From Segniliparus rotundus DSM 44985 (GTDB lineage: Bacteria; Actinomycetota; Actinomycetes; Mycobacteriales; Mycobacteriaceae): a DNA stretch of 64,000 nt. The DNA lies in NCBI RefSeq assembly GCF_000092825.1, contig NC_014168.1:1045946-1109945 (forward strand), written 5' to 3'. Shown here piece after piece: positions 1 through 9,871 of this stretch (positions are counted from its first letter, which is position 1; every line of letters starts with the position of its first letter). The translations under genes and the position numbers were made by a program. Under the pieces are notes generated by a model, which made no database searches, had not been told where the DNA came from, and saw only the letters and a program-made list of their open reading frames with translations.

Positions 1-77
1 ACGAGTACGCCAGTCGGAAGAAGAAGGGCCGCGGCGCGAGCGGCTCGGGGCCCGCGACCGCTCCTTCCGCAGCCTGA
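1..77 (+). CDS. 3' end of an unidentified upstream gene
   Basis: An open frame enters from the left edge and ends at a TGA at 75-77. The visible tail is about 24 residues, Lys/Arg-rich then Ala/Gly/Ser/Pro-rich, as in a disordered C-terminus. The stop overlaps the ATG of the next gene (TGATG), so the two are probably cotranscribed. In M. tuberculosis the gene before the RNase AS homologue encodes a membrane protein, but the tail is too short to assign. Confidence 0.5.
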   Translation, partial: EYASRKKKGRGASGSGPATAPSAA

Positions 78-559
78 TGCCGAGGTTCTTCTACGACACC
101 GAATTCATCGAGGACGGCGTCACGATCGACCTTGTCTCCATTGGCGTCGTCGCCGAGGACGGCAGAGAATTCTACCGCGTGTCCACCGGATTCGACGCGA
201 GCAAAGCAGGCAAATGGGTGCGCGAGAACGTGCTCGCGCAGCTGCCGCCGCTTTCCTCCCCGCTCTGGGTTTCTCGTGCGAAACTGCGCGAGGAACTGCT
301 GGAATTCTTGACAGCGGAAGGCGAAGGGCCGATCGAACTCTGGGCGTGGATGGGGGCGTACGACCATGTGGTGCTCTGCCAGCTTTGGGGCGCTATGCCC
401 GCGTTGCCGAGGGCGTTGCCCCGCTATACCCGCGATGTGCGCCAGCTTTGGGAAGAGCGGGGCAGCCCGCCATTGCCGCCAGTGCCCGAAGGCGCGCATG
501 ACGCCCTCGTCGACGCGCGGCACTGCCGCGCGCGCTATGAAACCCTCCAAGGCTCCTGA
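77..559 (+). CDS. RNase AS, 3'-5' exoribonuclease (Rv2179c-like)
   Basis: A 160-residue protein of the DEDD exonuclease superfamily, close in length to M. tuberculosis Rv2179c. The first acidic motif is near the N-terminus (FYDTEF, about residues 5-10). A central WAWMGAYDH and a C-terminal AHDALVDA supply the remaining acidic and His positions expected for two-metal-ion catalysis. Rv2179c is known to degrade RNA 3' ends with preference for adenylates. The ATG overlaps the stop of the preceding gene, indicating translational coupling. aroG follows after an 87-bp gap, the same neighbour as in M. tuberculosis. Confidence 0.88.
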   Translation: MPRFFYDTEFIEDGVTIDLVSIGVVAEDGREFYRVSTGFDASKAGKWVRENVLAQLPPLSSPLWVSRAKLREELLEFLTAEGEGPIELWAWMGAYDHVVLCQLWGAMPALPRALPRYTRDVRQLWEERGSPPLPPVPEGAHDALVDARHCRARYETLQGS

Positions 560-2044
<1,485 letters not shown>

Positions 2045-2213
2045 CTTTTGCCGGCGCGGCGCTCCGCCGCGTCGCCCGCACATCATGAAGGCGGCCCTTT
2101 TCGCATCGGCGAGCCGATGATCGCAAGCCTGCTGGCAAGCGCCGCAGATGTCTGCTCGGGGTTTTGCGGCCATCCGTGTTCTGCCCTGCTGTGGGTTTTG
2201 CTCGGCGCAGCGT

Positions 2214-3389
2214 CTAGCCGAGCTGCTGCTCAAGGAACGCCGCGAAGAAATAACCGCAGATCATCGAGACGACGCCGAGCAGCAGGACGACGATGAACCC
2301 GACGGCGACCTCCCGCCAACCGGTCGTCTCCGAAATGGGGGAGCCGATGTTTTCCACGATCGTCCGGACCGGATCGGTCTCGCCGCCTGTCGCGGGTATG
2401 ACGGAGCCGAGGTCGACGGTCGATTGCTGTGCCGTGGTCGGCGCTGTGGCGTGAGCGCCGGTCAGGCTCGGCGCAGCAGTTGGCGCAGGCACGCTGTAAC
2501 GGGGCAAGCCCAGCTCGGCCCGGACTCGGTCGAGGTCGCGCAGCATGCTGTCTGCGTCCGGGTATCGGGCTGCGGGATCGCGTTCGGTGGCGCGCAACAC
2601 AATATTGTCGAACTGCAACGGCACTCCGTCGACAGCGCGGCTGGGCGGAGGAACGTCGTGGCGCAACCGGGCCTCGGCCAATTCGGCAGCATCCGCGCCC
2701 GCGAACGGCAGCGCTCCGGTCAAAAGCTCGTACAGCACCACACCGGCCGAGTAGATGTCGCTCGCAGCGCGCAGTCCTTCCCCGGCGCCGCTGCGCGCCT
2801 GTTCGGGGGCGAGGTACGCGGCGGTGCCAAAAGCCTCCAAAGGACTGGGCTGGGAGCCGTTGCGCTCGCTCCAAGCGGCGGAGCCGAAATCGGTTATTTT
2901 CACTTCGCCCTCTTCGGAGATCAAGATGTTCTCCGGTTTCACATCCCCGTGCACGAGACCGATCCTGTGCGCAGTGCCGAGCGCGCGCAAGACTGGCTCC
3001 AAAAGCGCCGCGGCGGCGTAGGGCGGCATCGGGCCGCGCTCAGCCAGCAGCTGTCGGGCCGTGCCCCCCGCGATGAATTCGAGCACCAGATACGGGCGCC
3101 CTCCTGTGGAGCCTTGGTCGAAGACGGCGACCAGCGCGGGGTCGCAGAGGCGGGCCACAGCGCGAGCTTCGAAGTCGAACCGTTCCGCGATCCTCGGGTC
3201 GTCGAGCCTGCCTGAGCTGTCCAGCAAGTGGTCCGCGGCGAACTTGATCGCGACGGGCCGCTCTAAACGCCGGTCAAACCCCCGGTACACCACGCACATG
3301 CCACCGGAGCCGATTTGTTCGCCCACCTGGTAGCGTCCTTCGAGGACAGTCCCGACCAATGGGTCAGGGCCGACGGGGGATCGGGTCAT
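2214..3389 (-). CDS. pknL: PknL-like membrane Ser/Thr protein kinase, non-RD variant
   Basis: A 391-residue Hanks-type kinase. It has a Gly loop IGSGGMCVVYRG (about 27-37), VAIK Lys near 49, catalytic loop VHGDVKPEN (146-154), DFG at 167-169, and GTAAYLAPEQ closing the activation segment. A Pro/Thr-rich linker leads to one C-terminal membrane segment (about 360-385). There are only a few residues beyond the membrane and no PASTA repeats, so it lacks a recognisable sensor domain. Synteny with aroG and the MTHFR-like gene and overall similarity identify it as PknL. It is unusual in reading HGD where HRD is standard. The activation loop is Ser-containing and lacks the TxT-type phosphosite I recall from mycobacterial PknL. 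The start overlaps the stop of the upstream gene by 4 bp. Confidence 0.9.
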   Translation of the reverse strand: MTRSPVGPDPLVGTVLEGRYQVGEQIGSGGMCVVYRGFDRRLERPVAIKFAADHLLDSSGRLDDPRIAERFDFEARAVARLCDPALVAVFDQGSTGGRPYLVLEFIAGGTARQLLAERGPMPPYAAAALLEPVLRALGTAHRIGLVHGDVKPENILISEEGEVKITDFGSAAWSERNGSQPSPLEAFGTAAYLAPEQARSGAGEGLRAASDIYSAGVVLYELLTGALPFAGADAAELAEARLRHDVPPPSRAVDGVPLQFDNIVLRATERDPAARYPDADSMLRDLDRVRAELGLPRYSVPAPTAAPSLTGAHATAPTTAQQSTVDLGSVIPATGGETDPVRTIVENIGSPISETTGWREVAVGFIVVLLLGVVSMICGYFFAAFLEQQLG

Positions 3390-4396
3390 GCCTTGAAGGT
3401 ATAGCCCAAGTTGCTGAGGACCTCCACGGTCGCCTTGCTGAAGTTCATCGTGTTGAAATGCAAGCAGTCCACGCCTTCACGGACTAGCCGCTCGCACATC
3501 TCGGTGGCGAGTTGGATGCCGATGTCGCGCACCGCCTTGCGGTCCTCGTGCTCGCCTTTGCCCGCCGCTCTCGCGAGCCGCTCCTCCAGTGCTGGGGGGA
3601 TGGTCTCCCCGGACAGGAAGACGACTCGCCGCAATGTCTTCAACGAAGTGATCGGCATGACCCCGGGGATGATCGGTTTGCGCCCTTGTTCCGCGTCGTA
3701 AGCGACCACCCGGTCCCGAAGACGCAAGTAGTCGTCCACGTCGAAGAAGATTTGTGTGATCGAGTATTCGGCCCCCGCCCGAAGTTTCTGCACCAAGTAC
3801 TTGGTGTCGTGTTCGAGGTCGACGGCCCGGTAGTGCCCGCGGGGGAACGAGGCCACGCCCACGTGGAACCTCCCCAGCGTGTGGATCAGCCGCACGAGGT
3901 CTTCGGCGTATTCGAGGCCGTCGGGGTGTTTGACCCACTCGGCGAAAGGATCGTCGCCGGGCGGGTCGCCGCGCAGCGCGAGGATATTGCGCACGCCTTG
4001 GTCGGCGAATCCGGCGACGATCGAGCGAAGATCGTCGAGCGTGTGGTCCACGATGGTCAAATGGCCGACGATGGGCAGCGTCGTCTCTCGGGCCAGCTCC
4101 CCGGTCAGCCGGACGGTCTGCTCGCGAGTTTTCCCGCCCGCCCCGTACGTGACGGTGGCGAACGCCGCGCCGAACCGCTCGAACACGCGGGCCGCCCGCC
4201 ACAACCCCGCTTCCTCCGACTCGTTGCGGGGCGGGTAGAACTCGACCGAGAACGGTGTGCGCGTTCGTTTGATGCGCCGCCACTCGTCGACCACCGAATC
4301 GCCGGTCTCCGCCAGTGGGCTCTGGGCGAGCGAGTCCGTTCCTGGCAGGATGGACCGGGATGCGGTGACTTTTTCGCCGAGAGAAACTGTGCTCAC
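3386..4396 (-). CDS. methylenetetrahydrofolate reductase-like protein (Rv2172c family)
   Basis: A 336-residue (beta/alpha)8 protein of the MTHFR family, reducing 5,10-methylene-THF to 5-methyl-THF for methionine synthesis. N-terminal FSVEFYPPRNESEE corresponds to the family's opening strand with its catalytic Glu. VTYGAGGKTREQT, LALRGDPP and FPRGHY are the conserved segments expected around the barrel. M. tuberculosis Rv2172c occupies the same position and has been described as an atypical mycobacterial MTHFR. The frame stays open to 4471, but GTG at 4396 is preferred. A TATACA box sits 8 nt upstream, and the longer reading would run through the promoter of the divergent gene. It is translationally coupled to pknL. 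Confidence 0.85.
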   Translation of the reverse strand: MSTVSLGEKVTASRSILPGTDSLAQSPLAETGDSVVDEWRRIKRTRTPFSVEFYPPRNESEEAGLWRAARVFERFGAAFATVTYGAGGKTREQTVRLTGELARETTLPIVGHLTIVDHTLDDLRSIVAGFADQGVRNILALRGDPPGDDPFAEWVKHPDGLEYAEDLVRLIHTLGRFHVGVASFPRGHYRAVDLEHDTKYLVQKLRAGAEYSITQIFFDVDDYLRLRDRVVAYDAEQGRKPIIPGVMPITSLKTLRRVVFLSGETIPPALEERLARAAGKGEHEDRKAVRDIGIQLATEMCERLVREGVDCLHFNTMNFSKATVEVLSNLGYTFKA

Positions 4397-4404
4397 TCGT
4401 TCAG

Positions 4405-4412
4405 TGTATAAG
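4405..4412. promoter_or_regulatory. overlapping divergent -10 boxes (MTHFR gene / idsA2)
   Basis: The minus strand reads TATACA (4410-4405), 8 nt before the GTG of the MTHFR-like gene. The plus strand reads TATAAG (4407-4412), about 52 nt before the idsA2 ATG. The two hexamers share the same TATA bases, so RNA polymerase can probably occupy only one direction at a time. Confidence 0.5.
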
Positions 4413-4464
4413 GATGCAGGCAGCGAGAAGCATGCTGACAGGCTGGCCTTGGAGGTAATGCGCG

Positions 4465-5601
4465 ATGACAACCGCCCATCGGTCTGACGGCTCGTGGGAG
4501 GAGCCCCCGCCCCTTTCGCGGAACGTGCCGCAATCGTTGGGTTTCGTCCAATCCTTCGCCGAACAGCGCCTCGTGGAGTTTCTGGCCGACCGGCGCCGTG
4601 AGGCCGACCGCCTCGGGCCGCAATTCGCGGAGGTGGTCGAAGGGCTGTCGGCGCTCGTGCTCGGCTCGGGCAAACGGGTGCGGCCCGCGTTCGCCTGGCT
4701 TGGCTGGCTCGGCGCGGGCGGGGACGCGGCAGGACCGGACGCTGGCGCGGTGCAGCGCGTCTGCGCGGCCCTGGAACTGCTCCAAGCGGGTTTGCTCGTG
4801 CATGACGACATCATCGACCAGTCGGACCTGCGGCGCGGGGAACCCTCGCTGCACCGCAGATTCGAAGCGGAACACAGCAGGGAGGGATGGTCGGGCGACG
4901 CGGCCCGGCACGGCGAGGCGCTCGCCATCCTCGCTGGCGAGCTCGCTTTCGTCTGGGCGGACGATTTGGCCGCGGAAGGGCTCGACGCGGTTGCCGGGGC
5001 GGACCGGACCGCTTTTCGCAAGGTTTGGTCTGCGATGCGCGCCGAGGTGATCGGCGGCCAGTGCCTCGACGTTTTGGCGCAAGCCGGGGACGATGAGAGC
5101 GAAGAGGCCGCCACGCGGGTCATCCGCTGGAAGACAGCCTCGTACACAGTTGCGCGGCCTTTGGAGCTCGGCGGCGTCCTTGCTTGCGCCAATGAGTCGT
5201 TGCTCACGTTTTACCGGAGCTTCGGGGACGATGTCGGCGTCGCGTTCCAACTCCACGACGACCTGCTCGGCGTTTTCGGCGATCCTGCTGTCACCGGCAA
5301 GCCTGCCGGGGACGACGTGCGCGAGGGCAAGCGGACTGTGCTCATGGCGCTTGCGCTGCGCTCGGCGTGCGAAGTCGGAAAAAACCAGGAGCAGGCGTTA
5401 CGCTCTGCTTTCGGCCGCGGCGATGATGACGCTTCGGTGGCCGAAGCGGTGAAAATCATCGATTCGCTCGGCGTTCGCGCCCAAGTCCGCGAGCGCATCG
5501 AACTCCTCCGCGCCAGGGCTGCTGCCGGATTGGAGGCTGTGCGCATGCCTGCTGCGGCAAAGGCAGGGCTGGTCGAATTGACGGCTTCGCTGCTCAGCTG
5601 A
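4465..5601 (+). CDS. idsA2: trans-prenyl diphosphate synthase (IdsA2-like)
   Basis: A 378-residue polyprenyl synthetase joining isopentenyl diphosphate to an allylic diphosphate. The first Asp-rich motif is LVHDDIID (about 112-118), followed by the basic RRGEPSLHRRF. The second is FQLHDDLLGVFGD (about 261-273), completing the Mg-diphosphate site. GSGKRVRPAF (68-77) is the isopentenyl-diphosphate contact. The gene lies between the MTHFR-like gene and mptA, as in M. tuberculosis Rv2172c-Rv2174. A GGAGG at 4451-4455 supports this ATG. The exact chain length (C15 or C20) cannot be read from sequence alone. Confidence 0.9.
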   Translation: MTTAHRSDGSWEEPPPLSRNVPQSLGFVQSFAEQRLVEFLADRRREADRLGPQFAEVVEGLSALVLGSGKRVRPAFAWLGWLGAGGDAAGPDAGAVQRVCAALELLQAGLLVHDDIIDQSDLRRGEPSLHRRFEAEHSREGWSGDAARHGEALAILAGELAFVWADDLAAEGLDAVAGADRTAFRKVWSAMRAEVIGGQCLDVLAQAGDDESEEAATRVIRWKTASYTVARPLELGGVLACANESLLTFYRSFGDDVGVAFQLHDDLLGVFGDPAVTGKPAGDDVREGKRTVLMALALRSACEVGKNQEQALRSAFGRGDDDASVAEAVKIIDSLGVRAQVRERIELLRARAAAGLEAVRMPAAAKAGLVELTASLLS

Positions 5602-5716
5602 GCGACGCGCCGGAATCTAGCGCGGCGCCCCAAGATCGGGTATTATCCGACCCAGTCAAGCTCGATGTGACAACGGGTGGATGTGCTTTTTCAGGAATTG
5701 AGGAGAGGAGCAGCTG

Positions 5717-7447
5717 TTGGCTATCCCAATGATAGGAGATGAGGCGCAGAGCGTCCTCTCTGCGGCATTGAAGCCGGGCAGCGAGACGGAATCCGACGAG
5801 GCGAGTTCTGCGGCCGCGCTCAGCAAGGGCTGGACGATCGCCCTCGGCGCTCTTGGCGCCTGCCTGCTGGCGTTCATCAGCGTCGCGGTCGCCGGAGGCC
5901 TCAAGCATGACCAGGCCCTTGAGGAGACGCATCTTTCTTGGATGCGCTTCGGCCACGGCCGGGACATCTCGACGTACCTCGGCTGGCTCGGGCTCTGCCT
6001 CGTCATCTTGGCCTGGGTCCGCGCGGGCCGGTTGGTCCTTGCGGGCGTTGTCGGAATGCGCTGGCTCGTCCGCGCCATGGCTTCCTGGGTGGCCCCGCTC
6101 CTCGTGGCCGCGCCGCTCTACACCCGCGACCCGTACTCCTACCTCGCCCAAGGCGCGCTGCTCCGCGACGGGCACAACCCGTACAGCGACGGCCCGGTGA
6201 TGAACCCCGGGATCTACGCGGACAACGTCGCGGAGGTGTGGTCCACCACCGGTTCCCCGTACGGCCCGCTGTTCATGCTCATCATGAAGCTGCTCACCAC
6301 CGTTGTGGGCAACCACATTGTCCCAGGCGTGATCCTCACCAGGATCATCATGCTGCCAGGGGTGGCGCTGACCTTCTGGGCGGTTGTGGCTCTGTCCAAG
6401 CACTTCGGCAAGAAGCCCGAGGCCGCTGTCTGGCTGGTGCTGCTCAACCCGCTCATGGTGGTGAACGTCATCGGCGGCGCCCACAACGAGATGCTGATGG
6501 TCGGCCTGTTGACCTCTGGCCTGGTTTTGACCTTGCGCGGCCAGCAGCACTGCGGCGTCGCGCTCGTGGTGACTGCCGCGTGCGTCAAGGCGACCGCTGG
6601 TTTGGCGCTGCCGTTCGTCGGTTGGATCTGGTTGGCGCAAATCGCGCGTCAGAACAGCCTCACCATGAGCGCTCGGCCTCTGTCGGCTTTGGGGGAGTAC
6701 GCCAAAGTGGTCGCCAAGGTCGTCGCCATCACTGTCGGCTTGTTCGCCCTCTTCACATTCGTCGCGGGCGTCGACCTTGGCTGGAGCGATCAGATCTCCG
6801 ACACCCTAGTCGTCGTGAACTGGTTGGCCGCGCCCACTGCCGTGGCGCAGCTGTTGACCATCACGATCGGCCAGCTCTTCGACTGGAACATCCAGAGCGT
6901 CCTCGACACGACTCGGAGCGTCTTCACGGTCGCCTTGGCGGCGGCTTTGGCGGCCTTCTGGTGGCTCTGGCGCGAACCGCTCTGGTCTGTGCAAGAAGCG
7001 TCAGTGACCGAATCCAGCCGTCCCGGCCTCTCCGGCAAAGCGGAGCGTTTCATCCGACAGCAGTTCGCGGGCGACACCAGTCAGACTGTTGGCACTCGGG
7101 CACTGGTGGGAGCCGTTTTGGCCATGATTGCCACGATCGAGTTCACGGCAGCCTCGTTCCCCTGGTACTTCAGCTGGCCGCTGGCCATCTCTGCCGTTTT
7201 CGTCGTGAACGGTTCCTCGACAGTGCGGTCCGTGGTGGTGTTTTGCTCCGCTGCGCTCCTCTTCATGTTCGGTTTGAACGGCGACCAGCAGATGTACTCG
7301 GTTCCGGCGATGCTCTTTGGCGCCGTGGTGTCGTTCCTTGCCGCCGCCACGTTTTGGCGCAAGAAGAAGCCAAGCGTGCGAGAGCCGGGCGACGACGAGA
7401 GTTTGGTGAACGAGGAGCGTTCGGTGAGGGAACTGTCCTTCAGCTGA
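5717..7447 (+). CDS. mptA: alpha-(1->6)-mannopyranosyltransferase MptA
   Basis: A 576-residue polytopic membrane protein of the GT-C glycosyltransferase fold. It uses polyprenyl-phosphate-mannose to extend the alpha-1,6-mannan backbone of lipomannan and lipoarabinomannan outside the membrane. A first membrane segment near residue 45 is followed by an extracytoplasmic loop with the family motif RDPYSYLAQGALLRDG (about 137-152). Some ten further hydrophobic segments alternate to the C-terminus. The start is TTG with AGGAGAGGAG immediately upstream (5701-5710). A TATTAT at 5641-5646 may be its -10. The last residues overlap the 3' end of the convergent GNAT gene by 8 bp. The Rv2175c-type regulator that follows mptA in M. 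tuberculosis is not here. Confidence 0.9.
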   Translation: MAIPMIGDEAQSVLSAALKPGSETESDEASSAAALSKGWTIALGALGACLLAFISVAVAGGLKHDQALEETHLSWMRFGHGRDISTYLGWLGLCLVILAWVRAGRLVLAGVVGMRWLVRAMASWVAPLLVAAPLYTRDPYSYLAQGALLRDGHNPYSDGPVMNPGIYADNVAEVWSTTGSPYGPLFMLIMKLLTTVVGNHIVPGVILTRIIMLPGVALTFWAVVALSKHFGKKPEAAVWLVLLNPLMVVNVIGGAHNEMLMVGLLTSGLVLTLRGQQHCGVALVVTAACVKATAGLALPFVGWIWLAQIARQNSLTMSARPLSALGEYAKVVAKVVAITVGLFALFTFVAGVDLGWSDQISDTLVVVNWLAAPTAVAQLLTITIGQLFDWNIQSVLDTTRSVFTVALAAALAAFWWLWREPLWSVQEASVTESSRPGLSGKAERFIRQQFAGDTSQTVGTRALVGAVLAMIATIEFTAASFPWYFSWPLAISAVFVVNGSSTVRSVVVFCSAALLFMFGLNGDQQMYSVPAMLFGAVVSFLAAATFWRKKKPSVREPGDDESLVNEERSVRELSFS

Positions 7448-8060
7448 TCGGCGCCCCTGGCTCGGCGACCCGCTCAAGGGGCAGCGACCGGCCGAGAATC
7501 CCGAATGGCCGCGCGTCCCCTGGGAACCGCATCTGGCGGATGACGTCGACAAAGCCCAGTTTGCGGTAGAGCCGCCACGCGCGGTTTGCCTCCAAAGCGA
7601 CCTCTGGGGTTGAAAGCAGCACATGCGACTCGGTTCTGCCCGACATCAGACGGCGCAGCAATGTCTCGCCGACGCCGAGCCCCTGCAATCCGGGGCGGAC
7701 ATGTATCTCGGTGAGTTCCACGTAGTCGTCCAGCATGCCGGTGGCCAACCGGCCGCCTTGCCCAAACCGATGCGCGGCTCTCGCGACATGTTGGTGCCAG
7801 GGCAGGTTCGGGCTTCCTGTGTAGGCGTATGCGAACCCAATGAGTTCGTCGCCGCCGTTCGCGCTTCGTCCGGGCGTGAACGCGCCGACAGCCTGCCAGC
7901 CTGGTCGCTGCGTGTCATCGCGCCAAGGCTGGGCCCGGTAGGAGATCACATCGGGCGAGTACCCCATAGCGGTGATGTACAGGGTGAGCGCGTCATGGAG
8001 CCTTGCCAGGAAAACTGTCGCCGATAGGTCGCGCACCTCCAGCCCAGTGAGGTTATCCAA
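7440..8060 (-). CDS. GNAT-family N-acetyltransferase (Rv2170-like)
   Basis: A 206-residue single-domain GNAT protein. The acetyl-CoA pyrophosphate loop is PGLQGLGVGETLLRRL, preceded by strand YVELTEIHV. NRAWRLYRKLGFVDV is the usual motif B end of the fold. The frame is open to 8159. I chose TTG at 8060 because AAGGTGG lies just upstream and the resulting length equals the 206 residues I recall for Rv2170; GTG at 8036 is an alternative. Rv2170 has been linked to protein or small-molecule acetylation, but the substrate cannot be inferred here. The position beside DUF3040 and mptA follows M. tuberculosis. Confidence 0.8.
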   Translation of the reverse strand: MDNLTGLEVRDLSATVFLARLHDALTLYITAMGYSPDVISYRAQPWRDDTQRPGWQAVGAFTPGRSANGGDELIGFAYAYTGSPNLPWHQHVARAAHRFGQGGRLATGMLDDYVELTEIHVRPGLQGLGVGETLLRRLMSGRTESHVLLSTPEVALEANRAWRLYRKLGFVDVIRQMRFPGDARPFGILGRSLPLERVAEPGAPIS

Positions 8061-8207
8061 CGAACGCCACCTTTTTGTCAGTGCCCTTGTGCACAATCTT
8101 CTCAAGTGATTGGCCCGCCGCGGCGAACGTCGCCGCGACAGGCCTGATGTCACCACCATAACTGTGAGGCCTGGTTTTTGGTTTCACCCACCCGGAAGTG
8201 AGGAACG

Positions 8208-8669
8208 ATGAAGATCACAAGAACCTTCAAGCACGGGGCCATGACGTTTGTCCGGGGCAGCAAGCCGGGGCTTTGCGGGGAACTGCTGCGCAGGGCTGAC
8301 GCCCGCTTGTTCGCAGCGATGGAGCCGGGAGACCCGCTGGAGCGGTTCTTGCGGGCCTATCAGGCGGCGCTCGGCGGCGCCGGAGCCCTGCTCGTCTCAG
8401 TCGAACAGCCAGGAGGCAGGCGGGCGGACCGCAATGCTTGGGCTCGGCTTGCGAAAGTCCCCGGTTTCGAGCTGTGGGCGCAACATTTTCATCGGACCTC
8501 GAAGATGAGGGCACTGGCTCAGGCCGGGACGGCGGACGTTCCGGACGAGGAGCAACTGCATGGTTTTGTCCGCCAGGTCGGCGAGTTCCTCTGCGATGTG
8601 GAAGATTTCTTGCGGGCAGGGGCCGGTTGCGGAGCAGTCCAATCCGAGCGGGAGCGCAAGACCGCGTGA
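8208..8669 (+). CDS. SAV_6107-family HEPN-like protein
   Basis: A 153-residue, mostly helical protein. The central region (ERFLRAYQAALGGAGALL, then NAWARLAKVPGFELWAQHF, then RALAQAG) matches the pattern of the actinobacterial SAV_6107 HEPN-like family, which commonly lies upstream of mraZ. The R-X4-6-H active-site motif of nuclease HEPN proteins is not obvious, so no catalytic role is claimed. GAAGTGAGG upstream of the ATG is a good ribosome site. The next gene, a DUF3040 protein, is in the same direction 148 bp on. Function unknown. Confidence 0.68.
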   Translation: MKITRTFKHGAMTFVRGSKPGLCGELLRRADARLFAAMEPGDPLERFLRAYQAALGGAGALLVSVEQPGGRRADRNAWARLAKVPGFELWAQHFHRTSKMRALAQAGTADVPDEEQLHGFVRQVGEFLCDVEDFLRAGAGCGAVQSERERKTA

Positions 8670-8817
8670 GCTGCTGAGGGGCTCAAATTTCTGGCCGAGC
8701 CCGCGTGACGTCCGGCGGAAGGGGGCGTATGATTTCTGCAAGAGGTGTTCAAGTAAGCGGACCCTCCCTACCGAGTGCTGATCGCCTTGGCGAAGCGAAG
8801 ACCTGAGGAGGGATGCT

Positions 8818-9228
8818 ATGCCACTCTCTGAACATGAGCAGCGGGTGCTCGACGAGATCGAGAGCGCCTTGTACGCAGAGGACCCCAAGTTCGCGTCCGC
8901 GTCCTGGGGCAAGGGTCTTCGGGCTCCGTCGAGCAGGACCGGCCTCCAAGCCGTGGTCCTCTTCTCGGTCGGCCTGGTGCTTCTCGTTCTTGGAGTGGTT
9001 CTTCCGTTCCGTTTCCCCGGCTCTTTCCCCATCCTGAGCCTGGTCGGATTCGTCATCATGTTCATCGCTGGCATCCGCTGGCTTTGGTCCTCGGGAGACT
9101 CTGGCGCGGTCGGCGGTGAGAACCGGCCTCGGGGCGCGCAGGCTCGTCAGGCCTCCGGAGGGAATCGCAAGGCAGGTCTGAGCGAGCGCATGGAGAACCG
9201 TTTCCGCAGACGGTTCGAGCGCGAGTAG
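8818..9228 (+). CDS. DUF3040 membrane protein (Rv2169c-like)
   Basis: A 136-residue protein. It begins with the family signature PLSEHEQRVLDEIE and ALYAEDPKFA, carries two closely spaced membrane helices (about 45-85), and ends in a basic Arg-rich tail. The family is restricted to actinobacteria and sits directly upstream of mraZ in many of them; its role is unknown. GAGGAGGG precedes the ATG. A strong intrinsic terminator follows 28 bp after the stop and separates it from the mraZ transcription unit. Confidence 0.88.
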   Translation: MPLSEHEQRVLDEIESALYAEDPKFASASWGKGLRAPSSRTGLQAVVLFSVGLVLLVLGVVLPFRFPGSFPILSLVGFVIMFIAGIRWLWSSGDSGAVGGENRPRGAQARQASGGNRKAGLSERMENRFRRRFERE

Positions 9229-9256
9229 CGGCCCCCCACTTCCACCCACCCGGCGC

Positions 9257-9302
9257 AAAAAACCCGGATCAGGTCGTTTCCACCTCCTGATCCGGGTTTT
9301 TT
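9257..9302 (+). terminator. intrinsic terminator after the DUF3040 gene
   Basis: Two 17-base arms (9257-9273 and 9286-9302) pair perfectly around a 12-base loop. The stem is A6 plus a GC-rich core plus T6, so it has a U-tract on the plus strand and would also act on the minus strand. It isolates the DUF3040 gene from mraZ. Confidence 0.9.
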
Positions 9303-9338
9303 CTTGTCTTTTTCCTTTTGTGTGGCCAAATGTGTTGG

Positions 9339-9368
9339 AAAGTGGGGGAAAGTGGGGTAGTGTGGTGG
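9339..9368 (+). promoter_or_regulatory. MraZ operator, three 10-bp repeats
   Basis: Three tandem 10-bp units read AAAGTGGGGG, AAAGTGGGGT and AGTGTGGTGG, ending 55 bp before mraZ. AAAGTGG/TGGG direct repeats spaced by about one helical turn are the known MraZ binding site in other bacteria, so autoregulation of the mraZ operon is expected. Confidence 0.8.
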
Positions 9369-9423
9369 CTACGTCCAGGAAAACCTGACGTGGTCGGTAC
9401 GGGTAAGGAGCTGAGGTGAGGCC

Positions 9424-9855
9424 ATGTTTCTCGGCACTTACGCTCCTCGGCTCGACGACAAAGGCAGGCTCACGCTCCCCGCGAAATTCCGCGAAGCGCT
9501 CGCAGGGGGGCTCGTGGTGACGAAAGGTCCGGACCGCAGCCTCGCGGTGTACCCGAGGGATCATTTCGCCGAACTGGCCAGGAAAGCCGCCGCCGCGTCC
9601 AGGTCGAATCCGCAAGCGAGGGCGTTTGTGCGTAATTTCGCCGCAGGCGCGGACGAGCAGCGTCCAGACGCGCAGGGCCGTGTCGTCCTGTCGACCGACC
9701 ATCGCAGATACGCCGGTTTGCGCAGGGATTGCGTGGTCAACGGGGCAATCGATTTTTTGGAGATCTGGGACGCAGAGGCTTGGCAGCGGTACGCCGAGGA
9801 GAACGAAGAGGGCTACGTGCAGGCGCAAGACGCTTCTCTCGACGGGATTTTGTAG
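9424..9855 (+). CDS. mraZ: transcriptional regulator MraZ
   Basis: A 143-residue protein with two SpoVT/AbrB-like domains. The first opens [23 protein letters not shown]. The second has [14 protein letters not shown]. MraZ forms a ring-shaped oligomer that binds repeats in its own promoter and controls the division and cell-wall cluster. The matching repeats are present at 9339-9368. GAGGTGAGG lies before the ATG. A long perfect inverted repeat follows the stop. Confidence 0.95.
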   Translation: MFLGTYAPRLDDKGRLTLPAKFREALAGGLVVTKGPDRSLAVYPRDHFAELARKAAAASRSNPQARAFVRNFAAGADEQRPDAQGRVVLSTDHRRYAGLRRDCVVNGAIDFLEIWDAEAWQRYAEENEEGYVQAQDASLDGIL

Positions 9856-9871
9856 GCATGGCGGCCATGCT

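Noticed and set aside
8119-8137. 8-bp inverted repeat upstream of the SAV_6107-like gene
   Set aside because: Too short and GC-only to separate from chance in this composition; no T-tract.
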